Below are positions 1 through 8,072 of a stretch of DNA of 64,000 bases, piece after piece; position 1 is the stretch's first letter, and each line of letters opens with the position of its first letter. The notes under the pieces are model-generated. The model saw only the letters and a program-made list of their open reading frames with translations. It did not search any database and had not been told where the DNA came from. The DNA is from Rhodosorus marinus. Lineage: Eukaryota; Rhodophyta; Stylonematophyceae; Stylonematales; Stylonemataceae. The stretch lies in the NCBI GenBank assembly GCA_029953675.1, contig JAMWBK010000012.1:1-64000 (forward strand), written 5' to 3'. The position numbers and the translations under genes are program-made.

Positions 1-458
1 AGACTAACGTAACCCCAGACTAACGTAACCCCAGACTAACGTAACCCCAGACTAACGTAACCCCAGACTAACGTAACCCCAGACTAACGTAACCCCAGAC
101 TAACGTAACCCCAGACTAACGTAACCCCAGACTAACGTAACCCCAGACTAACGTAACCCCAGACTATCGTAACCCCAGACTAACGTAACCCCAGACTAAC
201 GTAACCCCAGACTAACGTAACCCCAGACTAACGTAACCCCAGACTAACGTAACCCCAGACTAACGTAACCCCAGACTAACGTAACCCCAGACTAACGTAA
301 CCCCAGACTAACGTAACCCCAGACTAACGTAACCCCTAACGTAACCCCAGACTAACGTAACCCCAGACTAACGTAACCCCAGACTAACGTAACCCCAGAC
401 TAACGTAACCCCAGACTAACGTAACCCCAGACTAACGTAACCCCAGACTAACGTAACC
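1..458. repeat. 16-bp telomere-like tandem array
   Basis: About 28 head-to-tail copies of a 16-bp unit fill the left edge: AGACTAACGTAACCCC on this strand, TTACGTTAGTCTGGGG on the other. The array is nearly perfect. One unit has T for A at 167 and one unit at 337-348 is shortened to 12 bp. The C-rich strand runs away from the window edge, which is the polarity expected at the left end of a chromosome, and the complementary unit carries a run of four G. Single copies recur inside the window at retroelement junctions. A plain satellite is the alternative. Whether base 1 is a true chromosome end cannot be told from here. Confidence 0.8.
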
Positions 459-527
459 GTGAGCTTTATTGGGCAGTCGCCTAATGCGACGTAACACTAA
501 GCCGATTGCTATCTAGGGAATCACTCA
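459..527 (-). mobile_element. 69-bp 3'-end fragment of family Ib retrotransposon
   Basis: This 69-bp segment lies between telomere-like units. It appears identical to the terminal 69 bp of the longer minus-strand copy at 8073-8946. Its sense strand contains the conserved CCCAATAAAG near the 3' end. The left junction is directly after CGTAACC, and repeats resume with CCCAGACTAACG at 528. It is read as a very strongly 5'-truncated insertion. Confidence 0.75.
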
Positions 528-545
528 CCCCAGACTAACGTAACC
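528..545. repeat. single telomere-like unit between insertions
   Basis: CCCAGACTAACGTAACC-type repeat (about one unit) separates the fragment at 459-527 from the full-length element that begins at 546. It shows that both insertions chose the same phase of the repeat. Confidence 0.75.
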
Positions 546-623
546 GCGTACACTTTACTGAAGAACTCCCTATTGGAGCCCATTAAGAAGCAATAAGGAT
601 CCTATTGGTCAGCAAAGAAACCC

Positions 624-1538
624 CTAATGGGTTGTGTGGCTACGTTCTAAGATAGGGACGATGTCATAGTCTGCTTCGTCGACACGACGTGCCTGGGTGG
701 CAAGGATAGCGTTTCCTTTCCACAAAGTGCGGTTCAAGATCGCCCGAGCCTCACTTACTTGCGTTGCCCGCTGATCCAGGTGTATAGTCGCTTCCTTGAG
801 GAACTCACTCGCTTGTTGTCCCATCTGCCCAAATGTTTCCAGGCAGAAGGGGACGAAGATGTCGTCGTTATGTTCTCCGATACTGTCACGGTATTTGGAC
901 TCTTTAAACTTTTCCGCTTTCCGTGCCGCATACCCGGTCTCCCAAGACGCTTTGTGGAGGTGTGTTCTTTGCAAAGGCGAGGTCACCTTCACATCGATCA
1001 CGTAGAGCTTGCCTGTTCGTGGGTGTCGGGCTAGAATGTCAGGCCGAAGCCGACTGCCTTGGTAGTGTCCGGTCGGTTCTATTGTCACTTCTAGTCGCCA
1101 TTGTCTCAGCACTGTCGCCAGGGCGTCCCTGACCATGTTATGCCGAATTGTCCAACTGCCGGTAGAGCTGGTGCAGTGGTGAAGGCGTTGAATGCCTGCA
1201 GCGTCGTGTGGTTGGGAACATATCGTACACGTACCAAGTATTCGTACACCCGGCAGGGGTAATCCCAACAGTTGTCGAAGGCTCAGGTTCAGTTCTCCGC
1301 TACTTAGGCCGCGTCCGTGTTTCCTTGGCAAGTCTCGCAGCCAAGTACCCCCTCCTGATCCCTTGCAGGAGCGTATTCGCGCACGTGCCGTCTCGCTGAT
1401 CTCCGCGTTCTCCACCATTTCCTCGAATGCCCGTCGGTGACTCCAGTTGGAGAGGAGTTTTGGGTTGAACCGATCAAGGGCCTGTCGGGTGGTGTGTGCG
1501 GGTTCTCTGCTTGTTCTTGGCTCTCCAACGATTGCCAT
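624..1538 (-). CDS. ORF2 C-terminal part: zinc knuckle and restriction-like endonuclease (copy A)
   Basis: This 304-residue reading frame continues ORF2 of copy A in another frame. A conserved linker (ending near residue 60 in ARARIRS) leads to a cysteine/histidine cluster at about residues 102-120 (CTIC, later HHC), read as a zinc knuckle. It is followed by a PD-(D/E)XK-type core: RPD at about residue 168, then IDVKV about 15 residues later. This is the usual spacing of the RLE domain of R2/CRE-like elements, which nicks target DNA. A motif CLETFG near residue 218 is shared by every RLE-bearing copy here. The ATG at 1538 is unlikely to be a true start, because the preceding frame carries the RT and a frameshift joins them at about 1450-1510. 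The stop codon lies inside a small hairpin. Confidence 0.75.
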   Translation of the reverse strand: MAIVGEPRTSREPAHTTRQALDRFNPKLLSNWSHRRAFEEMVENAEISETARARIRSCKGSGGGTWLRDLPRKHGRGLSSGELNLSLRQLLGLPLPGVRILGTCTICSQPHDAAGIQRLHHCTSSTGSWTIRHNMVRDALATVLRQWRLEVTIEPTGHYQGSRLRPDILARHPRTGKLYVIDVKVTSPLQRTHLHKASWETGYAARKAEKFKESKYRDSIGEHNDDIFVPFCLETFGQMGQQASEFLKEATIHLDQRATQVSEARAILNRTLWKGNAILATQARRVDEADYDIVPILERSHTTH

Positions 1539-3775
1539 TCTGTTAGGCGGAGTATGGGGGCCGGTGTTCCTCGTGCCAGGCAGCGTTTTGAGTGGAGGCT
1601 CGCTTCGATTAGTTGTGCTCCAAGTTGATCCGTCGAGTGGAGCAGGGGTCGAATGTGATGGTGCTCGGTCAGGTTCGTCGATGTGCAGGCATCGAGTAGC
1701 GCTCCTAGGTGGCTAGATCCAGTCCAATTGAGCTTCAGAGTCTGTCGCCAACTGCTGAAGAAGGCGAGGGGTTGTATTCGTGTTCTCATCGCTAGGCCTG
1801 CGCCACCCCATCGGCAAGGGAGCTGGATCTGCGCTTCGACCACGTCTTTTGCGGGTCCTGTGAGGCCCTGGCCTTCGAGGAGCGAGCCGCACAGTTTGTC
1901 GAGTTCCAGGAGCGAGATGCGATCGGCTTCGCGTGCGAGATTGGCTCCGTATTGTAGGGCGAGCGTGCGTAGAGCAAAGTCTAGACGCGGTCCTGCGCAG
2001 TAGCGGAATAGGCACAGTTTAATTGGTAGCTCAGTGGTCGGTAGACGGATGACCTCTTGGACGAGTTTTTCATGTTCTCGTTGTAGCTTCCTGTTCGCGT
2101 CTTGGACGTAGGTCCGTGTGCCAATAGGGATGGAATAAAGTTGGATTCCGTCCCGGGTGACATGTACGTCGGGAATTTCCCTGTTGACGAGTCTGGTCGT
2201 CGGCAGTTGGAGTCCAAAAAGCTCGCATTTCGTCCTTTGAAGTTGTGCGCCTATTTCGGGGAGGTGGTGCTCGCTCCAGTGTAGCGCTTCTTTCACGTCC
2301 TTCAGAGGGCCAAGTAAGGTGAGGTCGTCGTGGATTGCGCTAAGGGTGATCCTCGGAAACCGGTCTCGTAGTGCTCGTAGGAGTGGGGAAAGGGCGAGCG
2401 CGTGTAAAGCAGGTCCCAACGGATCGCCTTGTTGGACTCCAGTCCAGGCTCGGAGCTGGAGCCAGTCATCGACATCGCTGTCTCGCCATCCGAATTGGCG
2501 TGGGGCGCTCTCGCCTCGTGGTCCGTAGCTCATTGTCATAAGCGACTTCAATTCGGGGAAAGCTAGCTCGATGATACGGTTTGCGAGGCGTCGGTCGATT
2601 CTGTTGAACGCGTTTGCGAGATCAAGTTTGAGGAGCACGTCATTCGGGCGCGCTGCGAGGTGGGCTTCCGCGAGGTGGATGGCGTGTTCGCAGCCGCCGC
2701 TGACCGAGATGCCGAGTTGTTCCGGGAGCAGAAAGTCGCGAAGGGGCGTGGCGACAGCGCGAAGTGTCCATTGGGTGACGGCCTTCCGCAGTACCTCAGG
2801 AATCCCTAGCGGGCGTAGGCGAAGAGGGTACCCTTGTCTAGCTTCGGCAGACGTTCGCTTGTCTTTCGCGAGGAGTCGGTTGCTGCGCATGGCTTCGAGA
2901 AACACGTCAGGGAAGCTCTCCGGAGTGGTGGCAAGCTTGCGAAGGAAGCGTACAAGTACCGGTTGCGTTGTCATGGTGAGACTTCGCAGATGTTCGGCTT
3001 TGAGTCCACTCGGCCCGGGGGCTGTGGCGTACGGTAGGTGTTCCAGCGTTGACAGGAGGCTCTCGTCAGAGGCCAAAGTCGGGTCCCATATATTGCGTTG
3101 CAGTCCGTTGAGCTTTGCCTGTAGGGCGTCTTCAAGCTCCGAGGAGAGCGTTGCGGCCTCGTACTCAGGGAAGAGCGTAGTCAGAACGCGCCAGGTGGCA
3201 GGAGTCTTCGAGGCAAGATCGGTGGCCAGTAGGAGTTGGCTAGACTGGGACATACGTTGAGCTTTGGCGAGTTGTAGGGCTCGTTTCTGTCGGTGGCGGG
3301 TCTGAGGCGGCGGAGGTACGATACACTTGGTGTCAAGGGTTTTGCTGTGAGCAGTAAGGTGTTCCCACACCGTGGAGAACCTTCCGTCCATAACGGCGAG
3401 CATCTGCGCAGAAGGGGCCAGGTCGCCTGTGTAGCCGAGTGCGAGACTGGGGAGAGCGAAGATGAACAGGCGTGACAGGTTCGGCGCTGACGTATCAAGG
3501 GCAAGTTCCAGGGCTTTCGACATGAGATGGTTCCAGCGTGTTTTCAGGTTATCGGGGACGAATTGGCGAGTAGGCGTCGGAGCCTGAGTTAGCTGCCACC
3601 AGCGGTTGCCATTATCGGTTACGTTGAGAGTGAAGTCGTGCAGAGACGAGAGCCAGGCGTGCGAGTCGGTCTCGAAGAGTGACTGCGTCGAAGTGGGAGG
3701 TCGTTGGCGACGAGCACGAGCACGGCGGGATGAGCGAGAGCGGTTCGGAGTATATTCGTCTGAGGAGCTGCTCAT
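1304..3775 (-). CDS. ORF2 reverse transcriptase part (copy A), frameshifted near its end
   Basis: This is the RT of the element, copying its RNA at the nicked target. The 823-residue frame starts at an ATG that overlaps the ORF1 stop (ATGA, 3775-3772). It has a basic serine/arginine-rich N-terminus, then conserved blocks: GPSGLKAEHL, PLGIPEVLRK, VSGGCEHAIH, motif A LKLDLANAFNRID, motif B TGVQQGDPLGP and motif C AIHDDLTLLG. The catalytic HDD is unusual, since most non-LTR RTs have ADD. No AP-endonuclease domain precedes the RT. Genuine ORF2 sequence ends near 1450-1510; the last 60 or so residues of this frame are out of frame with the zinc knuckle and RLE, which continue at 624-1538. Confidence 0.85.
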   Translation of the reverse strand: MSSSSDEYTPNRSRSSRRARARRQRPPTSTQSLFETDSHAWLSSLHDFTLNVTDNGNRWWQLTQAPTPTRQFVPDNLKTRWNHLMSKALELALDTSAPNLSRLFIFALPSLALGYTGDLAPSAQMLAVMDGRFSTVWEHLTAHSKTLDTKCIVPPPPQTRHRQKRALQLAKAQRMSQSSQLLLATDLASKTPATWRVLTTLFPEYEAATLSSELEDALQAKLNGLQRNIWDPTLASDESLLSTLEHLPYATAPGPSGLKAEHLRSLTMTTQPVLVRFLRKLATTPESFPDVFLEAMRSNRLLAKDKRTSAEARQGYPLRLRPLGIPEVLRKAVTQWTLRAVATPLRDFLLPEQLGISVSGGCEHAIHLAEAHLAARPNDVLLKLDLANAFNRIDRRLANRIIELAFPELKSLMTMSYGPRGESAPRQFGWRDSDVDDWLQLRAWTGVQQGDPLGPALHALALSPLLRALRDRFPRITLSAIHDDLTLLGPLKDVKEALHWSEHHLPEIGAQLQRTKCELFGLQLPTTRLVNREIPDVHVTRDGIQLYSIPIGTRTYVQDANRKLQREHEKLVQEVIRLPTTELPIKLCLFRYCAGPRLDFALRTLALQYGANLAREADRISLLELDKLCGSLLEGQGLTGPAKDVVEAQIQLPCRWGGAGLAMRTRIQPLAFFSSWRQTLKLNWTGSSHLGALLDACTSTNLTEHHHIRPLLHSTDQLGAQLIEASLHSKRCLARGTPAPILRLTEWQSLESQEQAENPHTPPDRPLIGSTQNSSPTGVTDGHSRKWWRTRRSARRHVREYAPARDQEGVLGCETCQGNTDAA

Positions 3776-5292
3776 GATTGAGTCGACGAGAGGGAGTCGG
3801 GCGTGAGGTCGTCGACGGCGTTGGCAGGCTTAGGGCGCTTAGTGGGTGGAGCCACTTGTCTCTTGTCTTGGGCCGTCGAAAGTCCTTGCATCGGCTCTGC
3901 AGGGGTCACTGGTTGATCGCTAGTGGTGGAGGGGTCAGGCTCCGAGTCTAGTGGATCACGGGCTGTCGCGGCAGGCGTCTCAGGCGTGTTGTCCTCCCGA
4001 GCGGCTGGGACTTGGGCAGAATCAGCGCTATGCGTAGTCGCTGCGAGGGGTTCCGCACTCTCCCTCTCCAGTGCCGCCGGTTGAGGGTCAGCTACCCGGG
4101 TTCGGTCCAGAGAGCGTGGCTCTCTGCGCTCGGTTGTTGTCGAGTGCTCTGGAAGCTCAGGGTCGGAGAATGGCACGCGCAGGCAACTGTCGGGTGCTCG
4201 TTGAGCGTGAGCGTGGAGGCTGGCCAGGGTGCGATCGAGCTCGGCCCTGACGTGGCCCAGGAGTGCCTCTCGGTTGTTGGGTGGGAGACTCCTGCGATTG
4301 GTAACAATCCGCTGGATCCGTCGGTAGCGGAGCAGGTTGTGGATCAGTGCAGCGCGGGGATAGTCTGCCGGTTGGTGACGGAGCTTTTCCCTCATGCTCA
4401 GGTATTCGTGTGACGTTGGAGAGAGCTTGACAGCTTGGATACGTTGATCAGGAGGCAGGTGTGCTCCTCTGGTGGGTTCGAAGGCCCCTGCGTTGGTAGC
4501 GTCGCGGAGTAGTTGGAAGGCGGTATGATGAGCGATGACGTGTACATGATGATCAAAGTAGTCCAGCTGGAGCAGCGAATTTTTCTGAAGGCCGGCTAGG
4601 CGCTCGATATCCCAAGCATGATGGGCCTTGCTTCTGGTGGAGTCCCGAGGTCGAGCATTGAGTAGCACAAATGCATCAACGTCCTTCTGGCTCTGGTACT
4701 GCAGCCCATGAATGCTCGCGAAAAACGAGCGATTGGCAGCTGCTGGGGTCTGGTTGGCGCGGACACGTGTCGTCCAGCTCATTGGTTGAGGTTGAGCTCG
4801 AGTCCTTGTCCGTGCTTGCTCATTGGCCGTTGCGAGATCTGGGAATGCATTGGAATCGAGATCACGTGTCTCGGGAGATCGCGGGCGGGCTGCTGCAGTG
4901 GCGTAGTTTGCTGGTTCGTAGACAGGGAGGGGGCGTTGTGCCCTCGGGGCAGCTTTTTGTGGCGTCGTAGTCAGATTGTGAAGGAGTTGAGCCTCGGTGC
5001 CATTGGCGTGTGCCTGGGCTAAGAGACCCATAAACCGCAGCATAAGCCCATTGTAGAGCGGGGTCTTATGCTTGGGCGCGTCGAGATGCAGCTTCAGCGC
5101 TCCGCAGCTCAGGTCAATAGCCAAGGGAGTAGGTACGTCGTTGTCAAGTGCAGATGCAGTTGTAGGCTCAGAAACAGGTACGGGCAGAGGCTCGGGTCCG
5201 TCTGCCCTCAGGCTAACGGCCGGGAGGTCTTCCATCGTTGCGTCTGTGCAAAAGCCCCCCCCATCCGGAGGCACGGGCTCGAGAGTAGTCAT
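3772..5292 (-). CDS. ORF1 protein of family Ia element (copy A)
   Basis: This 506-residue first ORF of copy A presumably makes the RNA-binding or nucleoprotein partner of ORF2; I recognise no named domain. The ATG at 5292 is the first in frame; earlier codons are in the 5' UTR. An N-terminal alanine/proline-rich half is followed at about residues 200-370 by a conserved region. That region (AFVLLNARP, HHVHVIAH, ALIHNLLRYRRIQRI) aligns by eye with ORF1 of the other family I copies and more weakly with family II. The C-terminus is rich in S, T, P and E. The stop codon TGA overlaps the ATG of ORF2, suggesting termination-reinitiation. A fragment of a close relative lies at 24014-24355 on the other strand. 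Confidence 0.75.
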   Translation of the reverse strand: MTTLEPVPPDGGGFCTDATMEDLPAVSLRADGPEPLPVPVSEPTTASALDNDVPTPLAIDLSCGALKLHLDAPKHKTPLYNGLMLRFMGLLAQAHANGTEAQLLHNLTTTPQKAAPRAQRPLPVYEPANYATAAARPRSPETRDLDSNAFPDLATANEQARTRTRAQPQPMSWTTRVRANQTPAAANRSFFASIHGLQYQSQKDVDAFVLLNARPRDSTRSKAHHAWDIERLAGLQKNSLLQLDYFDHHVHVIAHHTAFQLLRDATNAGAFEPTRGAHLPPDQRIQAVKLSPTSHEYLSMREKLRHQPADYPRAALIHNLLRYRRIQRIVTNRRSLPPNNREALLGHVRAELDRTLASLHAHAQRAPDSCLRVPFSDPELPEHSTTTERREPRSLDRTRVADPQPAALERESAEPLAATTHSADSAQVPAAREDNTPETPAATARDPLDSEPDPSTTSDQPVTPAEPMQGLSTAQDKRQVAPPTKRPKPANAVDDLTPDSLSSTQS

Positions 5293-5360
5293 ATCACTCG
5301 ATAAGCGTTCGTAGAAAGAATGAAAGTGTAACTTTATCACCACGATAAACTCCAAAGTCC

Positions 5361-5404
5361 AACCCCAAATCCCAGACTTTTTTAACCCCAGACTAAACCC
5401 CAGA
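5361..5404. repeat. degenerate telomere-like units between copies A and B
   Basis: The G-rich strand reads CTGGGGTTTAGTCTGGGG followed by imperfect pieces (GTCTGGGATTTGGGG). These variant repeats directly follow the broken 3' end of copy B and precede the 5' end of copy A. Their irregularity contrasts with the clean array at the window edge. Confidence 0.65.
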
Positions 5405-5410
5405 TCGCAG

Positions 5411-6387
5411 CGCCCACTGAGTTGCCACTTTGCGTAGGACCTCCGGCACGCCTATTGGGCGGATCCCTGCCTTGGCCTGGGAGTTACCCCCCCTGTGCTG
5501 GCTTCGAGAAAGGCAGAAGTCTACTGCTACGCAAGGCTCGTAGCAGAAGGGGTGAGAATCGCCCGGGCGCGGTGGCGAGTTGGCGCAAGACCCGAATCAG
5601 TGCTACCTGAGTCTGTTGGTTCGCCCCTTGCAAATGTTCCGCGCGCATTCCACTCGGTCCAGGGCTCGTCCCTTGAGGTAGTCGTGCCACGATTGAGAGG
5701 AGGCCTTCGTCTGCAGCCGTTTTTGGATCCCACCGCCTCTTCAGTGTGTCGTTGTCCGTCGTGAGTAGGCCTTGGAGGGCTTCCACAATCTCCACCGGTG
5801 AATCCACACTGGCGGGGCTCGGAAAGAGCTGTTGTAGTTGCCGCCAGGTAGCCGCTGTGAAAGGCGCCATTTCGGTGGCCTCGAGTCTTCTTGCAGCATC
5901 CGAGAGGCGGCCGAGTCGTGCTAGTTTAAGTGCTTGTTTGCGGCGGCCATCGACTCGTCGACGAACGTCTTCGGCACCGTGTGGTGTAGGTGGGGGTTTC
6001 ATTGAGGCGGCTTTCTCCTCAAGGGCCCCCCCAGACCCGCTGGAACTCTCCTTCTAGTACATGTGCGACCTGTACCCCTGTGTCGAGGGTGGAGTGGCCC
6101 AGGACCAGACCCGGAAGGCCGACGAGAAGCAGGCTCGCTAATGGAGGTGCTGTCGCGTCCAGAGAAAGCTCGAGGGCAGCCCGAAGAAGCCGGCTCCATG
6201 TAGAAACGTGTGCTCGGGGCACGAAGCGTCGTGTGGGCACCGGGCAATGTGTGATGCGCGTCCAATGCCTCCCCTCCTCCGTGATCTCAGCTACGAAAGC
6301 GTTCCAGCGGCAAATCCAGGCCTCCCGGTCAGAGAAGAACAGAGGCTCTTCTCGTGGGCGTTTACGTCCCCTGCGTCTGGACGGCAT
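5411..6387 (-). pseudogene. ORF2 N-terminal part with two frameshifts (copy B)
   Basis: The ATG at 6387 overlaps the ORF1 stop (TAATG). Frame 1 (6019-6387) encodes the conserved N-terminal region (LFFSDREAW, PTRRFVPRA, GLPGLVLGHSTLD). Frame 2 (5484-6002) carries the pre-RT helix region, GPSGMRAEHLQGA and SSRLLPF. Frame 3 (5411-5486) carries IRPIGVPEVLRKVATQW. Both frame changes fall at runs of seven G in the sense strand (positions 6026-6032 and 5487-5493), where six G would restore the frame. The gene is also cut off in the RT. It cannot make a working enzyme as assembled. Confidence 0.8.
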
Positions 6388-7970
6388 TATGATTGCTCGT
6401 TGTCCTGCGCTTCCTGCTGAACCGACGGGTTTGTATTGGCTGCAGTTTCAGGTTGTAGTCCATTCTCGCTCGGTGTGGGGTCGAGGGGAGCTGGTGTCAT
6501 TTCTGCATCCGTGCTAGATCCGTTGGAAGACCGGCGCGAGCGCTTAAGTTGAGGAGGTTCCGGCAAGTTGCACGAGAGTTCCGCATGGGGATTGTCCTCT
6601 TCTTCCACATCCTGCGGTACTTGGGATGTTCCACCGGAGTCACCCTGAGTGGCAACAGTCCCACAGGCTGCCTGTGCATCGTCCGGAGACGACGAGGCTT
6701 CAGCGGCTGCGTTTGGTGCGGCTGCAGTCGTTAGGGGTTCCGCGCTCTCCCTGGATACCGCAGGTTGCTGTTGAAGGGCTTGTAACTTTTCAAGCCGTTG
6801 GTCCAGCATCTCGTGCACTCGGGCGAGAGTTGTAAACGAGAGATGTCGACGGCTCAGCCGCGCGCGGATGCGTATGATCTGCTCGATCGCTCGTCTCAGC
6901 GTTTGAGCCCTGACATCTCCGCCGGCGAGTCGTTGCCGCTCGTTGAACCCCAGCAGGTTATCCGCCTCTAAACCGTGCCCGGTGTACAGGCTCACCTGTC
7001 GATCGGGGTGTCGCATGGTAAAGGATCCGAAAATCCCAGTCCGGAACACACCCCGGCTGATTGCGCTTTGGAGAAGAGGAATTGCATCAGGGTGGCACAC
7101 GAGGCTCACGTGTGAAGAGATAAAGTCCAAATGCGCCACATACGAGCCGGGAATGCCCAACGCCCGGCAGAGGACCGTAGTGAAGTCAGAAGCAGCCACC
7201 TCATCCTGTCGTGGGGGACGGATATTTCGGAGGGTAACAAGCACTGGCGTGGTCTCAGGGCCCCAGCTGGCCCCTCCCACTGTGGCGTGTAACTGCTTCA
7301 GGGCGGCATGTTGCGTCTGCGGCCCAGGCCTTCGCATGGTGCGGATGGGTGTCTCTACACCGTTCTCTGGTACTTCTACCGCCGAAACCGCCGCGTAGGT
7401 GGGTCTGGGGGTGTCATTCCCAAGGGCCGGGAAAGCCGTCTCAAACCGGACACCCGCAGGGACACCTGTCCCGACCGGAACTTGATTGAAGCCCGTTCCG
7501 GCCGCAAGTTGATTGACCACCGCCGTCGGCCGGTGATGCGCCGAAGCTCCCGAGGGATTCGAAGTCTGTGCAGAAGCTTGCCACATGTAGGGCTTCTGTG
7601 CAAGTTCCGTGAGGCGGCTGGTGACATTATGTATCTCTGTGGTACTGTTAATTCGCGAGTAGAGATTGAAGACTGCTTTGTAGAAGTTCGCGATGTCCTG
7701 CTCCCCAATTCCGAGGGCGTGATAGCACTGATCGTAGCTTCGAAGTTGGTGGAGGAACGTGTTAGCGGGAGAGGATGACGTAGAAGGCTCTGTCCGACTC
7801 CCCTCCTGGCACGGTTCTTCTGGGCGTAAAGTAGTCGCTTGTAGTCCATCATGTGACCCATGCCCGTCCTCTCGTTCAGCAATTGGAGAGGCAGGCAGCA
7901 TTCCGCTCATTGCACCGGTATTCTTCGAATTCCCCTCCCCAAACGAAGGGGAAGTGCCAGTGTTTGGCAT
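6387..7970 (-). CDS. ORF1 protein of family I element (copy B)
   Basis: This intact 527-residue ORF begins with ATG at 7970. Near residues 70-110 it has the block FLHQLRSYDQCYHALGIG, also encoded by the two 299-bp fragments at 9730-10327. At about residues 240-300 it has VLVTLRNIRPP and the block up to HLDFISSHVSLVC. A later basic helix region (RAIEQIIRIRARLSRR, residues about 360-380) is nearly repeated in copy L (20894-21553). The tail is acidic and low in complexity. I recognise no named domain; a nucleic-acid-binding role is inferred from its position and basic helices. Its TAA overlaps the ORF2 start. Confidence 0.75.
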   Translation of the reverse strand: MPNTGTSPSFGEGNSKNTGAMSGMLPASPIAEREDGHGSHDGLQATTLRPEEPCQEGSRTEPSTSSSPANTFLHQLRSYDQCYHALGIGEQDIANFYKAVFNLYSRINSTTEIHNVTSRLTELAQKPYMWQASAQTSNPSGASAHHRPTAVVNQLAAGTGFNQVPVGTGVPAGVRFETAFPALGNDTPRPTYAAVSAVEVPENGVETPIRTMRRPGPQTQHAALKQLHATVGGASWGPETTPVLVTLRNIRPPRQDEVAASDFTTVLCRALGIPGSYVAHLDFISSHVSLVCHPDAIPLLQSAISRGVFRTGIFGSFTMRHPDRQVSLYTGHGLEADNLLGFNERQRLAGGDVRAQTLRRAIEQIIRIRARLSRRHLSFTTLARVHEMLDQRLEKLQALQQQPAVSRESAEPLTTAAAPNAAAEASSSPDDAQAACGTVATQGDSGGTSQVPQDVEEEDNPHAELSCNLPEPPQLKRSRRSSNGSSTDAEMTPAPLDPTPSENGLQPETAANTNPSVQQEAQDNEQS

Positions 7971-8000
7971 ATTTTACCCCAGGCGAACCAAACCTACAAA

Positions 8001-8072
8001 CTTAATTTCGAACCTTATCCAATAACCCCAGAAACCCTTAATTTCGAACCTTATCCAATAACCCCAGTAACC
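8001..8072. repeat. two tandem copies of a 36-bp unit with telomere-like ends
   Basis: The 36-bp unit, beginning CTTAATTTCGAACC and ending ATAACCCCAG(A/T)AACC, occurs twice. The end of the second copy supplies the TAACC at which the next element (copy C) is inserted. It lies at the 5' side of copy B and may be a hybrid of its leader with telomere repeats. Confidence 0.6.

Larger units (their letters stand above)
546..5360 (-). mobile_element. near full-length family Ia telomere-targeted RLE retrotransposon (copy A)
   Basis: A 4.8-kb minus-strand non-LTR element is bounded by telomere-like repeats on both sides (528-545 and the degenerate 5361-5404). It has a short 5' UTR, ORF1 (3772-5292) and ORF2 (RT plus endonuclease, 624-3775), then a 3' UTR of about 80 bp with no poly(A) tail. 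The 3' end abuts TAACC of the C-rich strand. This is what target-primed reverse transcription from a nick in that strand would give. ORF2 is interrupted by one frameshift, so the copy is probably inactive. A 714-bp 3' fragment of the same subtype at 8968-9681 differs from it at only one position that I could see, indicating recent mobility. Confidence 0.85.
5405..7975 (-). mobile_element. 3'-truncated family I retrotransposon (copy B)
   Basis: Complete ORF1 (6387-7970) and the first third of ORF2 are present. The element stops abruptly inside the RT, just after the block RPIGVPEVLRKVATQW, at about 5405. The rest of the RT, the knuckle, the RLE and the 3' UTR are missing. Non-LTR elements normally lose their 5' ends, so a missing 3' end needs another cause. 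Here telomere-like G-strand repeats start at the break point. Confidence 0.8.

Noticed and set aside
1-458. Regular array at the window edge as a CRISPR array
   Set aside because: There are no spacers between repeats; the 16-bp units are contiguous and the window is eukaryotic.
2571-3260. 229-codon plus-strand frame inside copy A
   Set aside because: Antisense shadow of the RT; arginine- and serine-rich with no protein features.
546-5360. An AP-type endonuclease domain at the start of ORF2
   Set aside because: No AP-endonuclease motifs are visible before the RT; the C-terminal RPD...DVK region fits an RLE instead.
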